Notes under the pieces: model-generated | Databases searched by the model: none | Seen by the model: only the letters and a program-made list of their open reading frames with translations | Told to the model about the DNA's origin: nothing | Shown: positions 1-11,710 of the stretch, piece by piece | How positions within the stretch are numbered: the first letter of the stretch is position 1 | How the letters are laid out: every line of letters begins with the position of its first letter | Program-made: the position numbers and the translations under genes | Assembly: GCA_973895155.1 (NCBI GenBank) | Contig: OZ316892.1 | Coordinates: 18,290,001 to 18,354,000, forward strand | Reading direction: 5' to 3' | DNA from: Marsupella aquatica | Lineage: Eukaryota > Marchantiophyta | DNA: 64,000 nt

Positions 1-3000
1 TCTGATTGAATGGCATCTAGTTTTTGGAACTTCTCATCAAAAATGAGCTCCTTATTAACTGCCATGTTTTGGGAATAATTAACACTGTCCATCAGCTCTT
101 CAATCATCGTTTTCCGTGACTTTTCATCAGGAGCCACATAGAAATCTTTTAAACTCACACTAAACCCACGGGAAAGTAGCCACTCGCGTAACGCAGACTG
201 AGAGCAATCCAAGTGACCCACTGCTGCATATGGACTGTACTGGGCAAGAGAACGCATTAGTCCATTCGGATTAGTTAGCCAGTTCCTTCTACTGTATGAC
301 ACCAATTCCCCGTCTCGGATGTCAACAGCACCATCATTACTGCTGATGGAGAAACCCTCCGGGATCGTCAGGTCAATGACCTGTTTGCCTGTCCACATGG
401 GACCTCTTGCTGACTTCAAAATCGCAGGAATGGGGAATCTTCTTGTGCTCCAAATCGCCATTTGGTACATTTCCTCCTTGTTTAAAAAGACAGGAGAGGC
501 AGTCAGCAAATGTGTGGCCAGAATATTATCTTGTGACATGCCTATTATGGTTTCCCCATCTGGTGAGGGCAAAAGCTGCTCCGGTAATATCATCAACTGG
601 TGCAGCTCCGCTTTAGCCTCTTCAGACTGAGGTACGAAGACATGCAGGCAGTCACCATCAAAATCGCCATGAAGAGGGGCACATACTGATGGGTTGATAG
701 TAAAGACGCCGAGGTCCTGAATCTGTACCTTCAGAGCTAGCAGGGAATGCTTATGAAGCGAAGGGGGTCGATTAACATACACCAAATCTCCATCCTTGAT
801 ATGACGATGGACAATATCGCCAATCTGGAGCCCATGGCTTGTTTTTCTGGTCACTTCTAATCGCTCTGATCCTCTGACCAGCCTCAAGGCTCCACAAGCC
901 CTGTACCGTCCGAGAAGTGATTGTCCATTGTTTACATATTCCTGCAGCTTGTCGATATTCAACTTGTTTACCCGTTCAGGGATAGTCACGTGTTTTGCAA
1001 TTTGCTGAGGAATTCCAATTTCCTCAACTCCTAGATAAGGATCACCAGTAACTACATTTCGGGCCGAGTAACCACCTCGTTTCCCGAGCACATGTTTCTT
1101 CAGCCAGTCCAAACTCCATCTGCTATCCTTTTTCTGAACTCGGCCACCGTGATCTATTCTTTTCTTTTCCTTCCCGGGAACAGCCTGCAGTCACCAACGA
1201 TGGCCAGTTTAACAATCTCAGAAGTCCAATGAGCTGGACTGCAACTACCATATACGATCACCTTCACCCATTTCAGGTCAGTCAAGGTCCGGCCCAAATT
1301 TCAATAAAGCATATACACCTAGATTGACATCAAAAGTGCAGTACAGGATACACAAGCTCATTCACCGAAAGCCATCTCGCAAATCTTCTGGCAAATTCCA
1401 CAAAAACTGGCAAAGCTAACTTAGCTTTACGATGCAGGAGTGCTGATTATACACAATCGAAAGGAAAGAGATCGAGAATCAGAAAATATCTCGGGATGTA
1501 TTTCACCTTTGGGGCACCCTTTTCTCGGAGGTACTGTCCAAATAAGGACTGCAATGCGCTGCTCTCAATACTTGCAGCTTGGAACGATGGCTCGCCAAAC
1601 CTCGACTTCCTAATCGCATTGATTTTGTTAAGGAGTTTGTTGAAGATCAATGTGGCTCGATCACTCTGCGATCCACAAACACGAGCGCATCACCCCGGAC
1701 ATCAGTTCGGTTACATAATTCATTCAATGCAGACCCGTCCTCAAGGAATTGTACGAAACACACGCTGCAGCATATCACACCTTACACGTGCTATTCAGCC
1801 TCAAGGACATTATGTGCTGATCACGACAATCATCAGGACAGTGTGAACGAAACAGAGCCTCTACAAAATCGATGCGAATCCTCTCAAAATGCAACTTCTA
1901 CAATTCTATTTAGCATAGCCTGGTACAAGATCACTGGGTACAGTCTCCCAACAATCTGTTGGCAGTCCAAACTATTTAGTAACGCCAGGCCCTTCGTCAT
2001 TGCTGGGCTACCTTGGTCCCATTCAAAGCGAAGCCAAGCCAGCATTAATTTCACTGTAATGACAAGCTCGGTGCACGGTCGTGAATTAACCAGCCAACTG
2101 GTAAAGACGCTTTGTGATCAGCTCTACTACAAACTTACCCCTTGCTTAAAGCTGACGTTTGTGATGTCAAACACGTCGTCTCGTATTCTTGAGCAATTCG
2201 GAGGTACTGGCACGCACTCAAGAATGAGAGCTTCAGGGCGAGCCACTTCCGGATGCATGCCGAGATTGGTCATAGCAGACTCCGGGACTTTCTTCAGTAT
2301 TTTTAGGGCCTGAATTGCACTACACAAACATTAGCCCAATTCTTTGTACTGCCATCTCAATTTCATGTACACAGCAGATATTTAAAAAAAAACCAAGTAG
2401 TACTGGCCAATCGAATATAAACACGGCTAAGTTCCAGAAAAGTTTGATTTAATGAAAATTATGCCACCTGAACTTGTCCAACGATCACTGAAGAAAGAGG
2501 CGCACGCTTTTCCAGGAAGTGTTCAAAAGATCACCTCAAACGGTAGCAGAGATCGAGTCCTCTCAACACAGCTATCACTAGCGGAGACCTTTCCGTCCAC
2601 AAAGCTCCAAAAGCCAGGGGCCACACTGTCAAGGTCATCATTTTTCTTGGTTTTAATTTCCATTTTTATACCCTTAGACACGTGTTTCTCTTTGCCTTTC
2701 TCTATGACCTCCATCTTCAGTAGCACCTCTGGGTATCGATCGGGATGAGCACCCTACAAAGCACAGCAGTGAATTACCTCAGCCACAGCGAAACAAGCTC
2801 AAAAACTTGGTATAAGTTTGCTCTAAGATAGAAACTGTGAAATCAGGGTAAGCTTTAGAATTGCTAGTATTTCTTACCGAACAGTACTTGCATCGTCCAC
2901 GTCTAGACTTGGATTTTTGTACTACAGGCTTAGCATGACACACATCCACAATAGTTACTCCGTTGGGCTGTGAACCTTTACCCTGCAATGGTCAGCCCGG

Positions 3001-4544
3001 ACAGTGTCACAATTAGAGTTGACACTGGGTCATTGAAGGTGAGAGGACAGCATCAACCAAGAACAAAAGGTAAAACAATAAACTTAAAACCACATTATGT
3101 TTACGAGGGACTGGTGTTCAGAATAGAGACATACTTTGTCGACCCTCTTCCTTTTTCCACTTGTAGCTACTGAGAGGGGGTTCCATGTTTCTGTATTATG
3201 AGTAAGGTCAATGACTGATGCCGCGGTGTTTGCAGAGGAATCCGTTGGGCTCTTCCTCTTTCGTAAGACTCGCCTGCCTGGACTATTCGGAGCATTCGAG
3301 GTCTCAGGCCCTTTCTCGTCATCGTCTCCATCACTTTGAACCCTCAGATGCTTACTGGAACTACTCGGGAAGCCCTCCTCGTCGTCAGAGGACAGTAAAA
3401 TCACCACCTCCGATTCTTCTGCAGGCTTTTTACTAACGCGTGCTTCCTGTACACAACCATGCCATCTGGACCCTCAAGAACTGTAATGCTCGAGGCATGA
3501 AAACATTCTTTCAGCATTGATTTAGATCCCGCGAACAAAAATCGGCTCCAGGTAATGACCCTCGGGAGTTCACCTATGCAGTCGATTAACTAGCTAGAAC
3601 TTATCAATATGAAGAAACCCATACCCCGTCAATGAACGTTTCTACAAGTTTTCGCTTCTTGTGCTTCGACGATAAGCGGCATTGAACATCATCTCCATCC
3701 TCGTTGTTGTCATCGTCTACCACTTGACGATGAGAATTCCTTGGACGCTGGGGTAGATCTGTCACAGCCGAGATGTTCTCCTCCACTTCAACTTTAGGTG
3801 TCAAGGTTTCGTTTTGCTCCAACCGCTTCTTCAGACCTGGAGCCAAAAGAGAACTCAACTTCCCTGCTTTCTGCGTGTCACCGAAGATACAGTAAGTTGA
3901 CTATGATGTCTCGGATTTCATGATAAGAACAAAGCACCATTTTTCCGAACATAAATACAGAGAATAAACAAGCGTCTTACCTTCTTCTTTGTCTGCCCAC
4001 AGTTGAGACAGATCTTCCTCAATATTGCGATAAGTTTCCCTACATGATGGGGATGAAAGATTGGCGTCGTAAGGTTGCAGTGGGCAAAATGTCCTGCAAT
4101 GTGGTAATGCCAGCCACCACACAACAACGTCAAATAAGTACAAAGGATTTTCAATGCTTCATTTGACACAAAGTAGTTGGGAAAACCTCATTTCCCAAAA
4201 ATAGAGTTTAGTGATATACCCTGGCATTGATCGACTGTTTCGCCATTGCACGTCCCACAAGGTCCCTTTGCAATTGGCTGCCCGAGTTTGGGATCATCGA
4301 GATCTTTCGTTTTTGTCAAAGGATTATCGGTCGCGTAAACCGAAAGCTTATACTGCAATACAATTCAAGAAAGGAAAACCTCTTCAGTTTAATGACAGAG
4401 ACGGCAGAAGGAATGCAGGAAGCTCGACAAGAAAATCCAGGAAGGTCCTCTTACAACATCGTCAGCTGTCATAAGCCCAAACTGAATGCCACATATTTTC
4501 GCCAGTGGCGGCTCCCCAGCACTGGGTATAAGATCCGTCTCCAT
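1..4544 (-). CDS. NRPD1: Largest subunit of plant RNA polymerase IV/V, N-terminal part (NRPD1/NRPE1 class, NRPD1-like)
   Basis: Catalytic subunit of the nuclear polymerases that make non-coding RNA for RNA-directed DNA methylation. Exons in order of transcription: 4544-4455, 4352-4220, 4093-3981, 3870-3625, 3446-3135, 2982-2878, 2753-2535, 2309-2139, 1665-1507, 1184-1; the gene continues left of the window. About 910 residues are visible. The clamp zinc motif CGTC...DQCQGHF lies at residues ~61-77, a second CLNC near 105 and its partner CKYC near 330. VNRPPSLHKHSL precedes the metal-binding DFDGD at ~690-694, in the context GDFDGDCLH, the Pol IV form of the active site. The catalytic aspartates are intact. 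The start METDLIPSAG is the first in-frame ATG of an exon whose donor fits. Exons 4-5 add a long acidic, Ser-rich insertion. One donor (at 2534) is the weak GTGATC. NRPD1 is favoured over NRPE1 by CLH after DFDGD and by GFWSF in the clamp, but the stretch LECVPVPPNC looks more like NRPE1, so the paralogue call is tentative. Confidence 0.9.
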
Positions 4545-6835
4545 TTTCGAAAGATAGCTTCAATGATAGCTGTTGCGGATGCTATAGCTGTAACACTACA
4601 ACGGGAAAACGGGTCAGCTTCATAAACTAGCTAGAGAGTTCGAAGAACACTGAGCAAAAAAATCTTGGTCTGACTCTGTTCAAATACCACACACAGCCTC
4701 CCACGGCCTTATTAAACCCTACCGGCCTCAATGCGGAAGCACGCGTACTACTATTGCGAGATATCGAGATGGTAACTATTGCGAGTTGGCATTATATGAA
4801 GGATGGCACCAAAACCGGATACCGCAGGTATGTTCAGTGTTTGACAGGAATACCGATTGCTTCGAGGATGATGGTAACCTTCATACGCAGGACCGCTTTT
4901 ATCTGACACTGGCTTCTTGGAAATATCCCCCTAGCCTTATGTACACGAAGTTGATCTCGAAAGCAGCAGACAATGGTGCATAGACATACTTCGATTGTAT
5001 TCTGGTGTCTTTAAACTTGCGGCCATGTTTATTCAAATTGTAAACCGGCTCAAAATCTGGCTAGGACACCGAGAAACAGAACACAGAATTCCATCATCTA
5101 TTCCGGAATGCCCTCTCCTTCCCGAAAAGAGCTCTAACTTCCTGACCGAAAAGATCTCCAACTTCCTGAATAGAGTACCTCAGAGTCCATGACAACCGTT
5201 CGTTCAGCAAAGAACACTGGGTGCCTTCTCGTCCGCTACTGACATGAACCAAACGGCTAAAGATAACGCGAAGACTTCGAATTCCCTACCCCTGCAACAA
5301 CAACGAAGCTTTCCACACTCGCCAGTGACATCCGCAGCTGTAGTCACCACTCAAAAAGGTCCGAGTAGAATCATTGAACATCGACTAGTGACCGCGCATT
5401 AGAATTGCAAACCAACTTAGACTCCAATTCCGGAAAGAAATATGAAAACAGCAGATGGCATCAAGTCCATAACTTACCGGACGCCTGAAAAAATTCCTCC
5501 CTGCCTCATCTCGAGCTAGACGCGACACTGCAGTAGCTCGCATTGTACGAGCTTGATCGGCCAAGTCGAATTTCCCCACTTCTCTGCTCGTACTCCATTC
5601 TCTAATCGAGCAATCGCAAATCTCCCAGGCGAAGCTCCTCGTAAAGATTGGCGAGCTGGCTCCTCGGAGTTCAGTGCAATTTTCCCTCCAAAGATTTTCG
5701 TGACAGATCCGAGTCAAGACAGTGCAAGATCACGTCCCGGAACCGCGAGCGTGTGAACTGCAGAGTTCAACCGGAATCAACCGAACCGCTCTATGTGACT
5801 TTCTATCTTAGAAGGTTTCTATCCAGCTGCCATCCCCGTCCTCGCCTTCTCCTGCCACCCTCTTGTCTGCTCTACGATTTTGATATTAGTTTCTTGCCAG
5901 GCAAAATGAAGGCCAATTGATCAATCGGGCTCATATTCCAACGCAAGAATCCAACAACCACAACCTCATCAAGGAAAAGCATCAAAATTTCTACGTCATA
6001 AAGGGATCGCCGCCAATGTCGCCTCACTCTACACTAGCCTTGTCCTCATTGGGTCTCAACGTAGTTCTTAAAACTACAGTAGCTCGACCGGTCCTGCAAA
6101 CTACCGTAGACCCGAGTCTGACACTAATCCAAAGCAATCACTACTATTGGAGTCTTGGTTATAGTTTAGTGTCAGGAGCCGAATACGATCGAGCGCGCCA
6201 AAAGTCGACGGTCTACAGCAACGGTGGTATACAGTGAACAATGTTGAAGAATATTGCTGCAGTAATTTTCTGCTCGAGCACAAGATGCGAGGAGCCGATG
6301 CGAGGAGCGAGGATGAGACGTGATGCTCTCTAGCCGATTGTGGGAGAAGAAGTGCGAAAATTGTAGCAATCGAATCTTGAAGGCTTCTCTAGGAAATTGG
6401 AGTGCCCGAAATGGGCAACATGAAAGCAACTCTCTCAAAGATCACGCAGCTCTTCTTCAATCTACCTTCAATGCGGTCCACCAACTGCTTCACATGCATC
6501 CACTTGCCACTCTACCACAACAAATCATATCCTGAGATGCCAAGGTCAAGGCCAAGACTCACATTCAAAGCGAAAGACACCACGCGCTGCATGGGGGCGG
6601 GGAAGAAAGGACTCAACACGAACACGACGAGAACATTTCTCCAATGCCCCACGGCCTCAACGACGTTCGCCTGGCGCCCCGCAGCAAACGATTTTTTGGG
6701 GGAAAGAATTTCAGCCACGACCCTGAGACGAACGACGCATGGACAGCGAAAGGATTGGCATTGAGTTACACCAGCTCAAAATTTGTGCGAGAAGCTCGAA
6801 GCAAGATCGAGCTCAATGTCGCACGAGTGTCTACA

Positions 6836-6853
6836 CTCTCTCTCTCTCTCTCT
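6836..6853. repeat. CT dinucleotide microsatellite
   Basis: A pure run of about nine CT units, seen directly, followed by a further short CT-rich tail. Confidence 0.9.
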
Positions 6854-6984
6854 TAGTCTCTCTGCTTGCTGACGAGCAAAGAGCGATGGGGCGTGATCAG
6901 GCGACGGTCGGCTCGACGGCGGGCAACGGCAACCGCAGCTCCTCCACTCTTGGGGAACCATGGTTAGAGCACTTTCCTCACGAC

Positions 6985-7260
6985 GGCAGTGAACGGCGGC
7001 AGGTCGACTGTACATGGACTTTTACCCCGACGGTCGTGGTTGGGGACAACGTTCGTCAAAAGCGAAAGTAAAAAAGTGTACTCTATCTGCTGCGGCACTT
7101 TTCGGGAACACGGTCCATAGTAGATTAGTAGTGGAGCGTTTTGCGAGCGACAGCAGTGAACGGCGTAGGTCGACTCTACGTCGACTTTGACCCCCGACGG
7201 TCTGTTTGGAGAGAATGGTACTGAAAAGTAAAACTTAAAAGTGAACTCTATCCTAATGCG
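6985..7260 (+). repeat. Diverged tandem duplication, two copies of about 105 bp
   Basis: Copies start near 6987 and 7155. Both run from a tGAACGGCG...AGGTCGACT block through a GACGGTC block to AGTGnACTCTATC. They are visibly related but carry many substitutions and small indels, so the duplication is not recent. Confidence 0.6.
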
Positions 7261-7633
7261 AAGTTAGAGCCATGGTGGACCCAGCCACTCAGCCATGCAA
7301 TAACTTGACTCATTTTACAGTCATGCGTCTAAGAAAGAAATGTTAAACTGATTTGTTAACTGAGCTGACGATATCTTCAAACTCATTGGTCTGGCAACAG
7401 TAAAAATTGATGAGTATGGACCCAACACGGGTTTCAATGGTGGCAAATGGCAAGGATTTTTTAAAAAACTAGCCCAAGTTATTGGCCAGCCCATTCTTAA
7501 AGTAGGTCTTTAGCAAATATTTGACCCCCAAAATGTTTTTCCTAGAAAACAAAGCAAAAAGTAAAAATAAAGAACCACTAGTGGTGGGGTGGCTTTTTCA
7601 GAAGGACTGGTTCACCCCTGATTCTTTCTCTCC

Positions 7634-7695
7634 TCCCCTATAGGATCCCCATTTGTGCGGAGGGCATCCAGGTCTAGGGGGTCCTATAGGGGGGG
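7634..7695. repeat. G/C-rich inverted repeat (hairpin)
   Basis: The left arm CCCCTATAGGATCCCC (7635-7650) pairs with GGGGGTCCTATAGGGG (from about 7677), leaving a loop of about 26 bases. It ends in a long G-run. There is no flanking gene to which a terminator role could be given. Confidence 0.6.
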
Positions 7696-9981
7696 GTGGG
7701 GGCTGGAATCTTTTTTTACGTGAGTTTGTGCCGGCTACAATATCCTAGGATGTTCTTTATATTGACCAGGTGGTGAAGTAAAAATTGTCTTCATGAGGTT
7801 GATCCAGTGCTTTGTCCAGTGCCCATTGTAACTTCTTGTACCTTCTTCGGACCGTGTCGCCCAATTCTTTGTTTCTACTCTTGCACTCATCATTTGACAC
7901 CATTCTGATGGGACCTTTGGACAACTTATTGGCCCTGGAACCCTTGACAAATAGAATGGTTCTTTTGTAGCTAGGCAGATCATGTTCACAATTTCACAGG
8001 AACATAATCATAATAACCTCTTAGTAGCAAAGAAAATTGTGATTATAGACACTTCATATATCAACCACTAATGATAACTGCCAATCATGAAAACTCTATG
8101 AATAAAGTCCATCAAATGCTAATTTTACCCGAACAACAGGAATGGGACTCCAATTGGTGCATAAGATGGAGCCGCCATGGATGTATAATTTGTTCTGCCT
8201 CCATGAAGTTGAAGTAAAAGTCTGTTGTTGATTATCCTCATTATTAGTACTGTATAGGACCTTCTCTAGTCAGAGTCTGAACAAAGTAATCATCATGAGA
8301 ATAGTCAGTTCGAGGAAGTACTCAAATCATCATTCATTTATTCTGGGCACTTTCAACTACATCACATTACATATTTACTTTGCTTTACATTACTGTAGAG
8401 TCATCTTGTCATCACGTTTGAATTGTTGCAAGTGAATGACGAGGGCTGTCCTAGTCTGCGGCCAACGAAATACCGGTACCACCGTACTTCTTATACGGTT
8501 ACTGTAGTCCACTACACAGGTACAAAATTATGAGGTTTTTCAGTACTGTACTTGCTGTACTCAACCGATACCATACGGCGTGAGTCATCCCCACGAGTGA
8601 ATAAATCATTCTGAGGACCAGTTGCGTTTTACCGTTGATGGCTTTAGATTTACGGCCCGCCTTAGCCAACGAGTGAAACCGAGAAAAACCATGTATTATA
8701 GAGGGATTTCCTTTACGCATTGGGGACATTTTACAAGACCACTCAAACAATTTGAGGCACCCACCTTAAGATGTCAGAATATATCAACCATTCCAAAACC
8801 AATTTGAATTTTGGTGAGGATCTTGTGAGCTAAACATCCCGACATGGCTAAGCGGAGAAAATTTTGGACCTCCAATAGCGGTGTTTCAAAGTTTTGGCAC
8901 AAAGTTCTCTCCTTAATGGTTCCAACTGGGTAATCACTCAATTGTAGTTAGGCTTGGGATTCCCAAACTCTAAAGTGCTTCCATTTGCAAAGAGAAATGC
9001 AGCCCCTCATTTTTGTTTTTGATGCTCAGATTGAATGGATCAACAAACCTTTGTTAAATATCAGCCACCCTTGTCTTGTACAGTCCCACTAAGTTGCAAC
9101 ATGTTTTTTCTCAAAGGGGAAACCTCCATTAGCAAGCCACAATTTAATTGGAGTTAAATCATGGAAAAGTACGGTTGGTGCTGAAACATAGGAGTTGAAG
9201 GAATGTAGTGATGGTGACAGACGAAGAGACAGTGAAGGAGTGTGGATGAGGAGGCCCAATCACCAAAATAGGCTCCTCACTCTTCACAAATGATAGCGGT
9301 GATCTCATCGATTGGTGGATGTGGATTTTGAAGGTCCATCCTTGGATGATCACTCACTCAGGAAATTGATTAATCCACATCATCCAATCATCAAGTAAAT
9401 CGCAGGATAGTAGATTCTATGTTGTAATGTTGATTGACTTGGCTCCTTTAATTGATATTAAGTCTTTCATCACAATAGAGCAATAGTAGCAAACTACAGT
9501 CTTCACCCAAAACCTAAGGCTCAGTTGTGGTAATTTATTTTCAAAGAATAGGTTTTATTAGAAAAATGCAACTAATTTTGCAGGAATATTCCCATTTGTA
9601 ACAGGGTGCTCAACTCAGGAAAGGGCTTGTTAAATCAGGAAGCTCCATTCTGAGGTCCTTTCAACAGGTTGCTTTTGGTCGTGAGTTTCCCAAGGTTGCC
9701 AATTAGACCGGGGTTGCCAATGTTAAATGGAACTGAAAAGATCCAATTCGCATAACTGTTGAAGATAGACTCCAGCAGTTTCCCCTACCTATTCCGGGGT
9801 GGTAAGTCAAAGCCTTCCAGGTGCTGCGAGCTGAAGCCTGGGGGCCCTATTGTCTAAGCAGATGCAAAGGTAGAATCCTTGTTTCACTTTCTTAAGCTCT
9901 TTCAAGCGCGAGGCGAGGGAAGGGCTCAGACAAACCTGAACCAAAGCTTGTCCTTGCCATTTCAACTTTTATCAAAATCAT

Positions 9982-10016
9982 GTGGGGAGTGGGGAGTGGG
10001 GAGTGGAGGGTGGGGA
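9982..10016 (+). other. G-quadruplex-type motif
   Basis: Successive GGGG runs separated by three-base loops (GGGGAGTGGGGAGTGGGG and on), seen directly. There is no assigned function. Confidence 0.7.
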
Positions 10017-11477
10017 GGAGATAGGAATTTAATAGATAGGAGGGAGGAGGGAGAGAAAGTAAAGGGGGGGGAACGTAGGGGACAGAGAGAATCAATTATC
10101 TAATTATCTATTACAGGCCAAGGGGCAAGAGAATTTGAGGGAGGTGGCAGATAAGTTCAAATCATTTTCCTTCCCCAGCTTCCAATTTTCTGTACTCTAA
10201 CATTTTTTCAATGCTGAATTCCTCTCGAAATACTTCCTTGTCCATAGTACACTACCATATACACTAATGTGTGACAGGACAGGCCAATTCAATATATCCC
10301 ATTCCATATCTTCTAATTCTCGATTCAGTGAAATCTACTCCACAATGTTCACAAAATTTTATATTATCTTTCCCATTTTCAATTCCTCCATATTTTCCGC
10401 AAATGCAAACTCCACTTACCCATGTGCACAAGAGGTCGTAGGTTCAATTCCTAGCCAGTCCTGTTCTGGAAATCCATGTTGTTCTTGAAAGTTCCCCGCA
10501 CATCTTCTTATTAGCCGGTCGATGTTCTTGAAAGTTCCAAGGCTTCCTCCTCCGTGACGCCCATGAGCCCATCGGATTCAACCAATGGATGAAGGAAACG
10601 AATTGATGAAGAAACCTCGATTGGGTTGGTACGCATTCCTGCAGGGTCGTAGCAGAGGAAATCAGCGCACACTAGCTCGGTCGATCCAGAGAATTCGATG
10701 TGGCCCGGGTAGTTCAGAAAACACGTGATAGTCTCGTTCGTGGCAGCGCCACTTGGCGTCCTTTTCGACGGGGGGAGAGCAGAATTGGAGTCTGTCTTCA
10801 GCCGAGGATTGCAATATTGCATGCTTCGGCGATCACTGATGAGGTGAGGGAACGAGTGTGTGATCACTCGGTGCGGAGCAGTAAGGTGTGCGGAACGACT
10901 GGTGGCGGAACGATTCTCGGATTTGCGCCTAGGCCAGAAGCAGCAGGTGAAGCATCCGTTTACTTGAATTGAAATGCAGTTTGGCTCTCGCATCAAGCGA
11001 CATCTCCTCCTGTGTTCTTGTTGTGAAAGTTTGGCTATCGCATCCTCCTGTGTTCTTGTTGTGACAATTTTGTCGAAGCGAATGAGAGAGAGGGAGGGGC
11101 GACTGTTGTGCTTCTGAAGTGCGAAATTCGATTGATGTAAGTTTGACGTGGCCAGATCGAGGTAAAGGTCAAAGACAAGTAGTGTGCCAAGAACGTCTTG
11201 CTATCTTTGAAAAGAAAATCCGACGATAAGCATATAATTATCTTGAAAATTTGCTCTAGACAAGTGGGAAGAAGGTACTTACAGTTTCGTACTACAATAA
11301 GCGATTATTGAAATCCTGTGTATCGCGTGAGAGAAGCTTTCAAGGGAAAAGGAACTCAATTTGCCTATGAAATTCCCTGTGAAGATATTTAGAAGTATAG
11401 CACAGAAAGAAAATTTTGACCGAGTCTTACGGATAGCAACGGTGAAATAATCTGAAAGCTTAGCGAGTGAAACCAGC

Positions 11478-11485
11478 TTCGAGAA
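11478..11485 (+). promoter_or_regulatory. Two-unit heat-shock-element-like site upstream of HSA32
   Basis: TTCGAGAA fits two inverted nGAAn units. It lies about 230 bp before the HSA32 ATG. HSA32 is heat induced in flowering plants. A functional element normally has three or more units and no third perfect unit adjoins it, so this is only a weak candidate. Confidence 0.2.
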
Positions 11486-11710
11486 AGGGATAGAGAATGA
11501 ACCAGATCGAAACGAACAAGTACGGTTCAGGGCAGAGAGGACGAAGTTGCCGAGGGATTCGAGTAGAGTTTGCGAGAAACATATTTTTCTCAATTCTGTG
11601 TGAGCAACGATCAGCGATGATCTCGTCGGGGGACACGATCTGGAGGTGGATTCCTCGACTCGGTGAGAGATTATGAAAACTTCGACGTCGTGTCTTCATG
11701 TGCAGCACTC

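Larger units (their letters stand above)
4545..11710. other. Gene-free stretch between the polymerase gene and HSA32
   Basis: No recognisable coding exon was found on either strand. The segment next to 4545 must hold the leader and promoter of the polymerase gene, and the last few hundred bases the HSA32 promoter. It also holds a CT microsatellite (6836-6853), a diverged duplication (6985-7260), a G/C hairpin (7634-7695), a G-quadruplex-type G-run array (9982-10016) and a tRNA T-arm-like fragment near 10428-10456. Open frames here are short, overlap on both strands and match no family I recognise. Confidence 0.5.

Noticed and set aside
1579-2313. 244-residue open frame on the plus strand
   Set aside because: It lies antisense across two well-supported exons of the polymerase gene (1507-1665, 2139-2309) and their intron and has no recognisable motif.
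5385-5717. 110-residue minus-strand frame upstream of the polymerase ATG
   Set aside because: It could be an upstream exon, but has no similarity to Pol IV/V N-termini, which are already complete from 4544. More likely leader or intergenic sequence.
10428-10456. tRNA gene suggested by a perfect T-arm-like hairpin
   Set aside because: No acceptor stem, D-arm or anticodon arm is found upstream at tRNA spacing.
10511-10996. 161-residue open frame on the minus strand in a GC-richer patch
   Set aside because: It is the longest frame between the polymerase gene and HSA32, but I recognise no domain, splice partner or signal peptide. It could be a lineage-specific gene; unsupported.
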